In this document: one piece after another, positions 15,437-24,117 of the stretch
Numbering within the stretch: the first letter of the stretch is position 1
Layout of the letters: every line of letters begins with the position of its first letter
Assembly: GCF_013694245.2 (NCBI RefSeq)
Contig: NZ_CP059322.2
Span: forward strand, 2,538,001 to 2,602,000
Source of the DNA: Micromonospora ferruginea
GTDB lineage: Bacteria > Actinomycetota > Actinomycetes > Mycobacteriales > Micromonosporaceae
Reading direction: 5' to 3'
Length of the DNA stretch: 64,000 nt
Notes under the pieces: generated by a model
The model's database searches: none
Told to the model about the DNA's origin: nothing
The model's input: only the letters and a program-made list of their open reading frames with translations
Position numbers and translations under genes: made by a program

Positions 15437-16638
15437 GACTCCTCCAGCAGTCGGGCCAGGTCGGGGGTGAGGAACACCCCGTCCGGGTCGAGCCGGCGGC
15501 GGACCGCCTGGAAGTCGTCCCACCGGGGATAGAGGGGACGCAGTTCCCGCGCGCCGAGCCAGTGCTTCTTGCCCCAGTGCGGCCGCCCGCCGTGGTGCCG
15601 GAAGACCGCCTCCATGTCGTGGAAGTAGTCCTCGTACGGCAGGGACGTGTTCTGCAGGCAGGCGATCGTGGTGGTGGGCCGGCCGTAGGCGTTGCTCAGC
15701 CAGATGTCGTCCGGCGCGACGGTGCGGACCAGCACCCGCCACCCGGCCAGCCGCCGGTGCCGCTCCCGGATCCGGCGGCGCACCTCGGCGAAGCAGGCCG
15801 CGAACGCCTCCGCGGGCAGCATGTACTCGATCTCCTCGAACCGCAGTTCCCGGTGCCGGGGAATGGTGCGGTGGGTCGGCCCGACCTGGCTCTGCCGGGG
15901 CTCGCCGTCCGGGGTGCACGCGCCGGGCCACCGTGACTGGTCGCGCGCGTCGTCGACCCGGTTGATCACCCGGATCTGCGTCCGGTCGCTGCGCGGATAC
16001 CAGTAGAAGTCCATGTTGCGGTTGGTGTGCTGGAGTTCGGCCAGGTGGTCGAGCGTCCAGTCCAGCCGCGCGCACCAGGACCGCCGGTGCAGTTCGTAGC
16101 GGGGCTGCACGTCCAGGGTGACCCGGGTGACGACGCCGAGCGCGCCCAGCGACAGCCGGGCGGCCGGCAACAGTTCCGGGTTGCGGTCCGCGGCGATCTC
16201 CAGCACCTCGCCGGCGCCGGTGACCAGGCGTACGCCGGTGAGCTGGGTGCTCAGGTTGCCGAAGCCCAGCCCGGTGCCGTGGGTGCCGGTGGCGGTCGCC
16301 CCGGCGATCGACTGGTAGTCGACGTCACCCAGGTTGTCCATGGCCAGGCCGGCGTCGTGGAGACCTTCGCCGAGCGCCTTCAGCGTGGTGCCGGCCCAGG
16401 CGGTGGCGGTTCGGCCGTCGTCGGAGACCACGCCGGCGAGCCGGTCCAGGCCGAGCAGGATCCCGTCGGTACGCACCAGCGGGCTGGACGAGTGCCCCGA
16501 GCCGACCGGTCGGACGGTGACGCCGTCGTCGCGGGCCCGGCGCACCAGCGCGCACACCTCGTCCTCACCCGCGGGTTCGGCCCAGCGCGCCGGGGTGAAG
16601 GAGAGGCTGCCGGACCAGTTCACGAACGCGCGTGTCAC
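15433..16638 (-). CDS. FAD-linked aldonolactone/alditol oxidase (D-arabinono-1,4-lactone oxidase family)
   Basis: A 401-residue VAO-type flavoenzyme. The N-terminal FAD domain has RPVGSGHSSSPL, where the His is the usual covalent flavin site, then DVDYQSIAGATATGTHGTG. The C-terminal half carries HWGKKHW, the signature of the ALO/gulonolactone oxidase branch. It oxidises a sugar lactone or polyol with oxygen; the exact substrate cannot be read from sequence. GTG 16638 is preceded by GGAGGGGAG. It is coupled downstream to the ASRT-like gene. Confidence 0.87.
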   Translation of the reverse strand: MTRAFVNWSGSLSFTPARWAEPAGEDEVCALVRRARDDGVTVRPVGSGHSSSPLVRTDGILLGLDRLAGVVSDDGRTATAWAGTTLKALGEGLHDAGLAMDNLGDVDYQSIAGATATGTHGTGLGFGNLSTQLTGVRLVTGAGEVLEIAADRNPELLPAARLSLGALGVVTRVTLDVQPRYELHRRSWCARLDWTLDHLAELQHTNRNMDFYWYPRSDRTQIRVINRVDDARDQSRWPGACTPDGEPRQSQVGPTHRTIPRHRELRFEEIEYMLPAEAFAACFAEVRRRIRERHRRLAGWRVLVRTVAPDDIWLSNAYGRPTTTIACLQNTSLPYEDYFHDMEAVFRHHGGRPHWGKKHWLGARELRPLYPRWDDFQAVRRRLDPDGVFLTPDLARLLEES

Positions 16639-16754
16639 CTGGCTCCCCTCCGCCGGCGGTCGGGCCCGCTTACCCGCGCCCGCCGGGGGTAGTCGCCGGC
16701 CTGTTCCGGCACCCCGGCGGGAACCAGGCGGGGCGCCCGGACGACTATCCCTAC

Positions 16755-17492
16755 ATGGCGTGCGAGCAGTGGCGGGAGATCCTGTCGGCCCAGTTGGACG
16801 GGGAGGCGTCCCGGACCGAGACGGAAGCGGCGGAGGCGCACCTGAGCGGTTGCGCCGGGTGCCGGGGCTGGTTCGACTCGGCGGCCGCCGTCACCCGCCG
16901 GGCCCGTACGCAGCTCGCCCCGCGGGTGCCCGACCTGGTGGCGTCCGTGCTGGCCGCCGCACCGCCGCCCCGGCCGAGCCGACGCCGGCGGGTGGTGTGG
17001 GGGCTGCGCGCGGCGCTCGGCCTGCTCGGCGCGGTGCAGTTGGTGCTGGGCCTGGCGCAGATCGGCCGGGAGGCGGTGGTGGCGCACGCGCACACCTCCG
17101 GCCAGCACCTGTGGCACGAGTCGGCGGCGTGGAACGTGGCGGTCGGCGCGGGTTTCCTCTACGTCGCGCTGCGCCGGTCCACCCCGTCCGGGCTGCTGCC
17201 GATGCTCAGCGCGTTCGTCGCCACGCTGGTCCTGCTGTCGGTGAACGACCTGATCACCGGGCAGGTGGCGATGACCCGGCTGGTCAGCCACGGTTTCCTG
17301 CTGGTCGGCTGGGCGGTGATGCTGCTGCTGTCCCGGCCCGGCCTGCGCCCCGGCGACACGCCGCCCGGCCGGCGCGGGTCGTCCGGCTCGCGGTGGGCGC
17401 TGCGTACCGAGGAGCCGTCCGCGCCGGCGCCGCTGCGGCTGGTGCCGCCCGGCCCGTACACCGCGCAGGCCCGCGACCGCCGCGCGGCCTGA
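16755..17492 (+). CDS. Zinc-finger (zf-HC2) anti-sigma factor-like membrane protein
   Basis: A 245-residue protein with an N-terminal anti-sigma zinc finger (CEQW near the start, then AEAHLSGCAGCRGW with the HxxxCxxC motif), followed by about four membrane segments (LRAALGLLGAVQLVLGLAQI, NVAVGAGFLYVAL, LLPMLSAFVATLVLLSV, LVSHGFLLVGWAVMLLL). Such proteins hold an ECF sigma factor at the membrane. The likely partner is the sigma gene on the opposite strand, whose stop lies 17 bp away tail to tail. ATG 16755 has no clear ribosome site. Confidence 0.85.
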   Translation: MACEQWREILSAQLDGEASRTETEAAEAHLSGCAGCRGWFDSAAAVTRRARTQLAPRVPDLVASVLAAAPPPRPSRRRRVVWGLRAALGLLGAVQLVLGLAQIGREAVVAHAHTSGQHLWHESAAWNVAVGAGFLYVALRRSTPSGLLPMLSAFVATLVLLSVNDLITGQVAMTRLVSHGFLLVGWAVMLLLSRPGLRPGDTPPGRRGSSGSRWALRTEEPSAPAPLRLVPPGPYTAQARDRRAA

Positions 17493-17508
17493 CCTCGGTC
17501 CGGGCGGC

Positions 17509-18075
17509 TCAGCGGGCCCGGCGGGACCGGACGTCGCCGGCCCAGGCCGCGACCAGGTCCTCGCGGGCGCGGGCGACCCGTGACCGGATGGTGCCGACCG
17601 GGCAGCCGCACACCTCGGCGGCCTCGGCGTAGGAGAGGCCGAGGACCTGGGTGGCGACGAACGCCTCCCGCCGGTCCGGGGCGAGCCCGGCGATGAGCCC
17701 GCGCAGCGCGACGCCGTCGTCCCCGCCGGCGGTGACCGCCCCGGCCGCCTCGGCGACGCTCTGCCAGTCCGGCAGCGCGGCGATCCGGGGGCGGACGGTC
17801 GCGGCCCGCACGTGGTCCACGGCCACCCGGCGGGCGATGGTGAAGATCCAGGTCCGGGCCGAGGAGCGACCGGCGAACCCGGGCAGGCTGCGCAGCGCGC
17901 GCAGGAACGTCTCCTGGGCGAGGTCGTCGGCCTCGGCGGGGCCGGCGAGGTGGGCGAGGAACCGCCACACCGGGCCCTGGAGCGCCCGCACGAACGCGGC
18001 GGCGGCGAGCTGGTCGCCCCGGCCGGCCTGGTGCGCCCACCGGGTCACCTGCTCGTCGTCGGCGTCCGGGCTCAT
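17509..18075 (-). CDS. ECF-type RNA polymerase sigma factor
   Basis: A 188-residue sigma-70 family factor. Region 2 runs about 25-95 (EADDLAQETFLRALRSLPGF and SSARTWIFTIARRVAVDH); region 4 about 125-180 (LAPDRREAFVATQVLGLSYAEAAEVCGCPVGTIRSRVARAR). The Cys pair in VCGCP is common in oxidative-stress-type ECF factors of this group. It converges with the zinc-finger anti-sigma-like gene rather than sharing an operon with it. Confidence 0.9.
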   Translation of the reverse strand: MSPDADDEQVTRWAHQAGRGDQLAAAAFVRALQGPVWRFLAHLAGPAEADDLAQETFLRALRSLPGFAGRSSARTWIFTIARRVAVDHVRAATVRPRIAALPDWQSVAEAAGAVTAGGDDGVALRGLIAGLAPDRREAFVATQVLGLSYAEAAEVCGCPVGTIRSRVARAREDLVAAWAGDVRSRRAR

Positions 18076-18237
18076 CCGCGGCCCGCCCGCCGGTGCGGCA
18101 CGGTCATGCCGGAGGGTACGGACGCCGGCCCCGCTCGGTTCATCCCTGGCGTCCTCTCCGTCACCTCGCCGCCGATCCGGCGATCGGTGACCCCGAGGTT
18201 GGTCGGCCGGCGGCCGGGAAAAGTTCCGGCGGACGGA

Positions 18238-18711
18238 TCAGTCGCCGACCGTGACGGTGACCGGGCCGACCCGCAGGAGACCGTCGGTGAGCGGCTCGCA
18301 GCGTACGCCGGCCCGGCGGCGCATCGCCTTCCAGGTGCCGGGTGCGACGACCACGTCCAGCCAGGCGCAGGGCGGCGCGGCCCGGTGCACCCGCAGGCTG
18401 ACCGGACCGTCGCCGGAGTCGAGGGTGAGGACCCGGCCGACCAGCTCGTCGACCGCGATGCCGCTGGTCAGCACGTTGCGGCGGAGCTGGGTGAGGTCGG
18501 CGCCGGCGGGCAGCGACTCCCGCGCGATCAGCGTGACGCTCGCCGTGCGGTGCGCCGGCCGCCCGAAGTAGCGGTCACCGACGACGCCGAGGCCGGCCCG
18601 CAGGCGCACCTGGTCGACCAGCTCACCGGGCGGCGCCGGGGCGGGGCCGTCCGCCGGGCGGCCCAGGTAACGGTGCACCGGTGAGGCCAGCAACTGGACG
18701 ATCCGCGGCAT
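18238..18711 (-). CDS. MOSC domain protein
   Basis: A 157-residue single-domain protein of the MOSC (molybdenum cofactor sulfurase C-terminal) family. Typical parts are GLVGDRYFG-like (LGVVGDRYFGRP), DLTQLRRNVLTSGI and a conserved Cys in PPCAWLD that would carry sulfur. Such stand-alone proteins are thought to deliver sulfur to metal cofactors or act on N-hydroxylated compounds; the precise target is unknown. Confidence 0.82.
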   Translation of the reverse strand: MPRIVQLLASPVHRYLGRPADGPAPAPPGELVDQVRLRAGLGVVGDRYFGRPAHRTASVTLIARESLPAGADLTQLRRNVLTSGIAVDELVGRVLTLDSGDGPVSLRVHRAAPPCAWLDVVVAPGTWKAMRRRAGVRCEPLTDGLLRVGPVTVTVGD

Positions 18712-18750
18712 GGCCCGAGTCTAGGCACGGCCATAACGCCACCAAAGCGG

Positions 18751-20028
18751 ATGATAGCCACGCTCACGTGTCCGCGCCCCGTGGCCGGCGTTGTACCGGG
18801 TGTGACGGCGAGACGACCCGGCCCGACCGGGTCCCATCCGGCGCGACGGCTGGCCTGGGCCCGACGCGAGAACGAGCGCCGACGTCGGGCGTACGAGACT
18901 GCGGTGCGTGACTGGCGCCGCCGCGCGGACCACCTCGACCGGCTGCGGATCGAGGCGGACGGGTTCCACGGATGCGCGCTGCCCGGCACGCCGCTGCCGG
19001 TGCCGCTGGACGACGGCGAGGTCGTCTACCGGATCCTGCCGGTCGTCGAGCTGGTGGAGGCCACCGCCCGGCACCTGGCCGGCCTGCCCGCGCCCGGCCG
19101 GACGCTGGTCGGCTGCCTGGACCCGGGCGACGGCCCGCTGCCGGTCGGGCTGCGCGTGGTCGACACCGGCGCCGCCGTGGTGACCGACCGGCGGGTGGCC
19201 TTCGCCGGCCGGGACGGCCGCCAGGAGTGGCCGCTGGGTGACCTGCGGGGCGCCGGACACCATCCCGACCGTCCGGTGACGCTGCTGCACCGGGCCGACG
19301 GCGCACCGCCGTCCGGGTTGCGGATGCCGGCGCCCGGGGCCGCGAACGCCCGGTTCTACCTGACGCTCGCGCACGCCGACGCGACCGGGGCGAGGAGCGC
19401 GGTCGCGCAGGACGTCGAGGCGCTGCGCGCCGCGCACCGGGCCGCCCGGCCCCGGCCGCCCCGCCCGCTGGGCCCCGACGACGCCCCGCCCGACCGGATG
19501 CCGCCGGGACGACTGGTGGCGGCCGGCGTCGCGGTGGCGGCCGTGCTGCTCGGGGTGACCTCCGCCGGCACGTGGCCGGCCACCGCCGGGCCGCACCAGC
19601 CGACGGCCCGCTCGGCGGCGTCCGCTACGGCCGGGAGCGACCGGGTCGACACGGGCCCGGTCACGCCGACGCCCACCGGGTCCCCCGTCGGCCGCCGCGC
19701 GTCCGACGATCCGGGCTCTCCCCGGACCCTGCCCCGGCCGGACCGCGCACCCACCCGACCCTCGCCGCCCGTTGGGGCGAGCCGGACCGGTCCGCCGGCC
19801 GCCGGGGTGGGCGCGAGCGGTCCGCCGGCCGCTGGCCCGGGCCCGACGGCGCCACCGACCGGCCGCGACCTGCCATCGGCCCCGACACCGCCACCGCCCA
19901 CCGACCCGGTTCCGAGTCAGGTTCCGACCTCACCCGCCGCACCCACCCCGACCGTCGCACCCAGCCCGACCGCCGTCCTGAGCCCGCCGGCCGTCGCGAG
20001 CCCGACCGCCGCCCGCCGGGCCTCCTGA
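18751..20028 (+). CDS. Hypothetical single-pass membrane protein with Pro/Thr-rich tail
   Basis: I do not recognise this 425-residue protein. Residues about 30-70 are highly basic and helical (RRLAWARRENERRRRAYET), about 70-245 form a globular part with strands (VVYRILPVVELVEAT, TGAAVVTDRRVAFAGRDG), one membrane segment lies near 253-273 (VAAGVAVAAVLLGVTSAG), and the last 150 residues are Pro/Thr/Ser-rich and probably extracellular. ATG 18751 gives the longest form; GTG 18781 or 18802 are in frame. The globular stretch with DRRVAFAG resembles lipid/PH-like domains of other actinomycete membrane proteins, but this is weak. Confidence 0.55.
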   Translation: MIATLTCPRPVAGVVPGVTARRPGPTGSHPARRLAWARRENERRRRAYETAVRDWRRRADHLDRLRIEADGFHGCALPGTPLPVPLDDGEVVYRILPVVELVEATARHLAGLPAPGRTLVGCLDPGDGPLPVGLRVVDTGAAVVTDRRVAFAGRDGRQEWPLGDLRGAGHHPDRPVTLLHRADGAPPSGLRMPAPGAANARFYLTLAHADATGARSAVAQDVEALRAAHRAARPRPPRPLGPDDAPPDRMPPGRLVAAGVAVAAVLLGVTSAGTWPATAGPHQPTARSAASATAGSDRVDTGPVTPTPTGSPVGRRASDDPGSPRTLPRPDRAPTRPSPPVGASRTGPPAAGVGASGPPAAGPGPTAPPTGRDLPSAPTPPPPTDPVPSQVPTSPAAPTPTVAPSPTAVLSPPAVASPTAARRAS

Positions 20029-20046
20029 GCCCGACCGCCGCGTCGG

Positions 20047-21129
20047 TCAGGACGGCTGCGGGCTGAGCAGGTAGTCGCCGTCGTCGGCGCTCCAGCGCAG
20101 GTCAACCGCCCCGTCGGTGGCGGCGGCCTTGCAGAACTGGAGGAAGCTGCGGTAGCCCAGCTTCTTCTCGCTGAAGTCCGGCCGGGCGCGCCGGAGCTGG
20201 TCCTTCAGGCCGGACAGCGCCACCGCGCCGCCCTCGCCGGCCAGGTCCACCACCACGGACCGGAGCAGCCCGAACGCGACCTCCCGGTCACCCCGCTCGG
20301 GCAGCGACACCTCGGGGTCACCCTTGGCCGGGCCGGCGGCCAGCTCCACCACGTTGGAGGCGGCCAGGTGCCGCAGCAGTTCACCGAAGGTACGGAAGCC
20401 GTAGTCGGACTCGCTGAACGTCGGGTCCTTGCGGAGCAGGGCCCGCTTCAGGCCGGACGCGGTCACCTCGCCGCTGGAGCTGCCCTGCATCCCGGCCACG
20501 GTCTGCACGAGCAGGACGGCGAGGGTGTCCACGTCGCGCGAGGGCTCCTCCTCGACCGGGGCGGTCTCCACCGCCGGCTCGGGCGCCGGCTCCGCCACCG
20601 ACGTCCCAGCCGAGCGGGCCGGCCGGGCCCGGCGCGCCGCGGGCGGGGGCACGTCCACCCCTTCGAGCCGGTCGTAGTAGAGGAACTCGTCGCAGGCCGG
20701 CGGCAGCAACGCCGAGGTGGACTTCTCCACCCCGACGCCGATCACCCGCTTGTTCAGCTCGCGCAGCTTGTGCACCAGCGGGGTGAAGTCGCTGTCGCCG
20801 GTGCAGATCACGAACGTCGAGATGTAGCCGCGCTCGAACGCCAACTCGACCGCGTCCACGGCCATCTTGATGTCGGCCGCGTTCTTGCGGGAGAAGCCCA
20901 TCCGCTGCGGGATCTCGATCAGCTCGACGTGCGACCGGGTCAGCATCCGCCGGTCCTCGTCGAAGTACGACCAGTCCGCGTACGCCCGGCGCACCACCAC
21001 CCGGCCGCGTTCGGCGAGGGCGTCGGCGATCGGCCGGAAGTCGAACGGCCTGCCGCCGTGATGGTCCCGTACACCCAGCGCCAGGTTCTCGTAGTCGAGG
21101 AACAGCGCGATCCGGTCTTCCTGATCCAC
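20047..21129 (-). CDS. NYN (PIN-like) domain protein with two OST-HTH/LOTUS domains
   Basis: A 360-residue putative RNA-processing protein. The NYN domain (about 1-150) keeps the acidic residues of PIN-like nucleases: LFLDYENLALG, NAADIKMAVDAVEL and CTGDSDFTPLV. After a Pro/Glu-rich linker come two OST-HTH domains (about 200-265 ending FGELLRHLA, and about 285-350 with LGYRSFLQFCKAA). In other bacteria NYN/LabA-like proteins with LOTUS domains are predicted RNA-binding nucleases. ATG 21129. No operon partner is evident. Confidence 0.87.
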   Translation of the reverse strand: MDQEDRIALFLDYENLALGVRDHHGGRPFDFRPIADALAERGRVVVRRAYADWSYFDEDRRMLTRSHVELIEIPQRMGFSRKNAADIKMAVDAVELAFERGYISTFVICTGDSDFTPLVHKLRELNKRVIGVGVEKSTSALLPPACDEFLYYDRLEGVDVPPPAARRARPARSAGTSVAEPAPEPAVETAPVEEEPSRDVDTLAVLLVQTVAGMQGSSSGEVTASGLKRALLRKDPTFSESDYGFRTFGELLRHLAASNVVELAAGPAKGDPEVSLPERGDREVAFGLLRSVVVDLAGEGGAVALSGLKDQLRRARPDFSEKKLGYRSFLQFCKAAATDGAVDLRWSADDGDYLLSPQPS

Positions 21130-21165
21130 GCCGGTCAGCCTAGCCGGATCGGGCCGTCGCGCCGG

Positions 21166-21390
21166 TCACCGCCGCCGGTCGCGGTAGACGGTCTCCCGGC
21201 GGGCGACCCGCTGGATCGCGTAGCTGGCCACCAGGAGCAGCAGGGCGAGCACCACCTCGACGCCGGCGACCGGGCCGTTGGCGACGGTGAGGCCGAGCAG
21301 CAGGAGGATCAGGCCGACCACGGCCAGCAGGCCCGCCAGCAGCATGCGCTTCCGCCGCCGCGCCGAGCGGTCCTCGCCGTCTGCGCCCAC
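21166..21390 (-). CDS. Small membrane protein, two predicted segments
   Basis: A 74-residue protein with a basic N-terminus (SARRRKRM) and two hydrophobic stretches (LLAGLLAVVGLILLLLGLTV and VEVVLALLLLVASYAI), ending in a basic tail. Unknown function. GTG 21390 is chosen because the sequence upstream of it reads as compositional; a longer open frame back to 21516 exists. Confidence 0.5.
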   Translation of the reverse strand: MGADGEDRSARRRKRMLLAGLLAVVGLILLLLGLTVANGPVAGVEVVLALLLLVASYAIQRVARRETVYRDRRR

Positions 21391-21537
21391 CGTGCCCGCC
21401 TCTCGCCCGCCACTTCCGTCGAGCCTAGGCGCTGCCCGACCCGCCGGTGAGGGATACGGCCGGCCTCCCGGCCCCCGCCCGGCCTCGCTGGCAGGTGGGG
21501 GCCGGGCGCTGACCACGTCCGGCCGGTGGCCGAGACG

Positions 21538-21574
21538 CCGGGGGGCCGGCCGCCGTCGGCGGTCGGCCCCCCGG
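21538..21574 (-). terminator. Hairpin terminator after DHA2 transporter
   Basis: CCGGGGGGCCG (21538-21548) pairs with CGGCCCCCCGG (21564-21574), and the loop itself contains GCCGCCGTCGGCGGT, which extends the stem. It sits 15 bp past the stop of the transporter gene on the minus strand. Confidence 0.65.
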
Positions 21575-21588
21575 GGTCGGGCGGTGGA

Positions 21589-23178
21589 TCAGTGGATCGG
21601 CACCGGCGTCGGCCGCTGCTCCTCCCCCGGCTCGCCGTCGAGCAGGTGCGACGGCTCGCGGCGGCGGGGCAGCAGGACGGCCGGGACGAAGGTGAGCAGC
21701 ACCAGACCGAACGCCACCCAGAACGTGGTGGCGAAGGAGTTGGCCGCGAAGTCGAGGCCGCGCTCGATCAGCGACGGCGGCACCGGGAACTGCTGGGCCA
21801 GCTCGGGCTGCTGCTGCACGGCGATGGCGAGCTGCGCCTCGGTCACCGGGGCGCCGCTGCCCGGGTCGGTCACGCCGGGGATCGGCCGCGAGCCGTTCAG
21901 CTCGCTGGTGAGGATCACCGACATCACCGCCGCGCCGACCGAACCGCCGATCTGCTGGAGGATGTTGACCAGCGTTGAGCCCCGGGCCACCTCCGCGGCC
22001 TGCAAGGTCTTCAGCGCCGAGGTCATGATCGGCATCATGGTGCCGCCCATGCCAAGGCCCATCACGAACAGCGAGCCGCACAGCAGCAGGTAGGACGTGT
22101 CGGTGCCGAGCTGGGTGAAGGTGAAGAACCCGGCGGCGATGAGCACCAGCGCGAACGGCACGGTGCGGCCGACCGGCACCCGGTCGGCGAGCATGCCGGC
22201 GATCGGCATGGTGAGCATGGCGCCGATGCCCTGCGGCGCCATCAGCAGGCCGGCGGTCAGCGTCGTCTCGCCCCGGATCTGCAGGAAGTAGCTCGGGAAC
22301 AGCAGGCCGGCGCCCATGAACGCGATGATGAAGACGAACAGGGTCACCGCGGCGACGGTGAGGTTGCGGTTGCGGAACAGCCGCAGGTCGAGCAGCGGGT
22401 GCCGGGGCCGGAACGAGTAGATCACGAAGGAGACGACGAGCGCCGCGCCGACCAGCATGGGCAGCCAGACCTCGGTGTCGGTGACCGTGCCCGCCTCGGG
22501 GAGCGAGGAGACGCCGTAGAGGAACAGCGCCAGGCCCGGCGAGAGCATCAGCATGCCGAGGAAGTCGAACGACTCGGACGGCTCGGGGGCGTCCTTCGGC
22601 AGCGCCAGCTGGGCGTAGATCAGCGCGACCAGACCGATGGGCAGGTTGATCAGGAAGATCCAGTGCCAGCTCGCGGTGTCGATCAGCCAGCCGCCGAGGA
22701 TCGGGCCGCCGATCGGGCCGAGCAGCATCGGGATGCCGAGCACGGCCATCAGCCGGCCGATCCGGTGCGGGCCGGCGGCCCGGGTCATGATGGTCATGCC
22801 GAGCGGCATGAGCATGCCGCCGCCGAGGCCCTGGACGACCCGCCAGGCGATCAGCTCGCCGATCGAGTCGGCCGTGGCACACAGCCCGGAGCCGATGGTG
22901 AACAGCGCCAGCGCCACCATGTAGAGGCGCTTGGTGCCGAACCGGTCGGCGGCCCAACCGCTGAGCGGGATGACCGTGGCCAGGGCGAGGGTGTAGCCGG
23001 TCATGGTCCAGGCGACCCGCGCGTAGGACGCGTCGAACTCGCGCTGGAACGTCGGGATGGCCACGCTGACGACCGTCACGTCGAGGATCGACATGATCGC
23101 GCCGAGCACGACGACGCCGGCCACCTTGAGCACCGCGGCGTCGAGTTTGTTCGATGTCGCGACGGTTTGCTGGGTCAC
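21589..23178 (-). CDS. MFS multidrug exporter, DHA2 (EmrB/QacA) family
   Basis: A 529-residue transporter with 14 predicted membrane segments. Recognisable are the motif D1-like stretch IMSILDVTVVSVAIP at the N-terminus, GWAADRFGTKR (motif A), RVVQGLGGGMLMPLG (motif B) and GPIGGPILGGWLI (motif C). Exports drugs or metabolites with proton antiport. GTG 23178 is preceded by GGAG. No regulator is adjacent, so the natural substrate is open; it is 9 kb from the ansamycin genes. Confidence 0.88.
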   Translation of the reverse strand: MTQQTVATSNKLDAAVLKVAGVVVLGAIMSILDVTVVSVAIPTFQREFDASYARVAWTMTGYTLALATVIPLSGWAADRFGTKRLYMVALALFTIGSGLCATADSIGELIAWRVVQGLGGGMLMPLGMTIMTRAAGPHRIGRLMAVLGIPMLLGPIGGPILGGWLIDTASWHWIFLINLPIGLVALIYAQLALPKDAPEPSESFDFLGMLMLSPGLALFLYGVSSLPEAGTVTDTEVWLPMLVGAALVVSFVIYSFRPRHPLLDLRLFRNRNLTVAAVTLFVFIIAFMGAGLLFPSYFLQIRGETTLTAGLLMAPQGIGAMLTMPIAGMLADRVPVGRTVPFALVLIAAGFFTFTQLGTDTSYLLLCGSLFVMGLGMGGTMMPIMTSALKTLQAAEVARGSTLVNILQQIGGSVGAAVMSVILTSELNGSRPIPGVTDPGSGAPVTEAQLAIAVQQQPELAQQFPVPPSLIERGLDFAANSFATTFWVAFGLVLLTFVPAVLLPRRREPSHLLDGEPGEEQRPTPVPIH

Positions 23179-23463
23179 AGACAGTCTCCTGGTTCCGGTC
23201 CGGTCCGAGGGGTGGCGGCGCCACACGCACGCGGGACGCGCGGTGGGTCGAGGTCCGGCGAAAGCCTAGTCACGGACTGCGACATCGCGCGGCCGGTTTT
23301 GCCCAGAGGCGAACGCCCCCGACCCCCCGCACCAACCCCTATCCCCCACCCGCCCCCGCACAGCCCCCGCGAGCGATCCCTACGCCCGAAAAACCCCAAC
23401 CCGCCCCTTTCCCGACCCCACCCCACCGTGACGAACGTCATGCCCTCCGCCCACCGCCTTCCC

Positions 23464-23537
23464 GTCGATCTTGGAGTTGTGGCGCCTGGAGTGCGGCTTA
23501 TAGTGCTTTCGCGAGGCGCCACAAGTCCAAGATCGAC
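23464..23537. repeat. Palindromic intergenic element, copy 2
   Basis: Left arm 23464-23487 begins GTCGATCTTGGAGTTGTGGC and right arm 23514-23537 is its reverse complement in 23 of 24 positions; loop 26 nt. The arm sequence equals that of the element at 13380-13450, extending into GCGCCT. It ends 4 bp before the stop of the DUF305 gene (minus strand), so it could also act as its terminator. The 180 bp to its left (23280-23460) are C/A-rich and hold no gene. Confidence 0.65.
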
Positions 23538-23541
23538 GAGG

Positions 23542-24117
23542 TCAGCCTCGGGGCGCGGCGGCCAGCTTCGCCATCAGGGCCACCTCGGCGGTACGGGAGC
23601 GGTCGATGCGGGCGGCGAGGTCGCGTACCCGCTCGCTGGTGCCGGCGGCGACCTGGGCGCGGGCCAGCGCGGCGGCGGTGCGCTGGTGCGCGGCGAGCAC
23701 GTCGAGCAGCACCCGGTCGACGTCGGCGGCCGGGGCGGCCCGCAGCCGGGCCAGGCCGGCGGCGGCGTCGCTGTGCCCGGTGTGGTCGTGGCGCGCCGCG
23801 GCGGCCGACGCCGAGGGGCCGGCCTCGCGCAGCCAGCCGCGCATGGTGGCCAGCTCGTCGGTCTCGGTGGCCCGGACGGCGGCGATCAGGGTACGCACCT
23901 CGGGATCGGTGACCCGGTCGAGCCCGACGGCGACGATCTCCAGGGTCTGCCCGGTGTGCGCCACCATCATGGCGAGGAAGAGCGCGTCGATGCCGCTGGT
24001 CGTGCCGTCGACGGCCGGCGCCGGCCGGGACGCGGCGGGTGCCGGCGACCCGCCACCGCAACCGGCGACACCGGCGGTGAGCAGGACGGCCAGCAGAGCG
24101 GCGAGCAAACGGCGCAT
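23542..24117 (-). CDS. DUF305-type secreted lipoprotein
   Basis: A 191-residue protein with a lipoprotein signal (MRRLLAALLAVLLTAGVAGC, lipobox Cys 20). The mature part has the His/Met features of the DUF305 ferritin-like fold: FLAMMVAHTGQTLEIV, a RHDHTGHSD stretch and LLDVLAAHQRTAAAL. DUF305 proteins are exported four-helix proteins often tied to copper handling; function here is inferred only. ATG 24117. The usual family motif MIxHHxxA is reduced to MMVAHTGQ, so metal binding may differ. Confidence 0.78.
   Translation of the reverse strand: MRRLLAALLAVLLTAGVAGCGGGSPAPAASRPAPAVDGTTSGIDALFLAMMVAHTGQTLEIVAVGLDRVTDPEVRTLIAAVRATETDELATMRGWLREAGPSASAAAARHDHTGHSDAAAGLARLRAAPAADVDRVLLDVLAAHQRTAAALARAQVAAGTSERVRDLAARIDRSRTAEVALMAKLAAAPRG

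Noticed and set aside
13490-15532. Plus-strand open frame of about 680 codons across the repeat tract and the FUSC gene
   Set aside because: The sequence is repetitive low-complexity with no recognisable fold, and it lies opposite a membrane protein with clear hydrophobic segments.
18781-20028. Assigning a function to the Pro-rich single-pass membrane protein
   Set aside because: No conserved motif I can name; only a basic helical start, one membrane segment and a disordered tail are visible.
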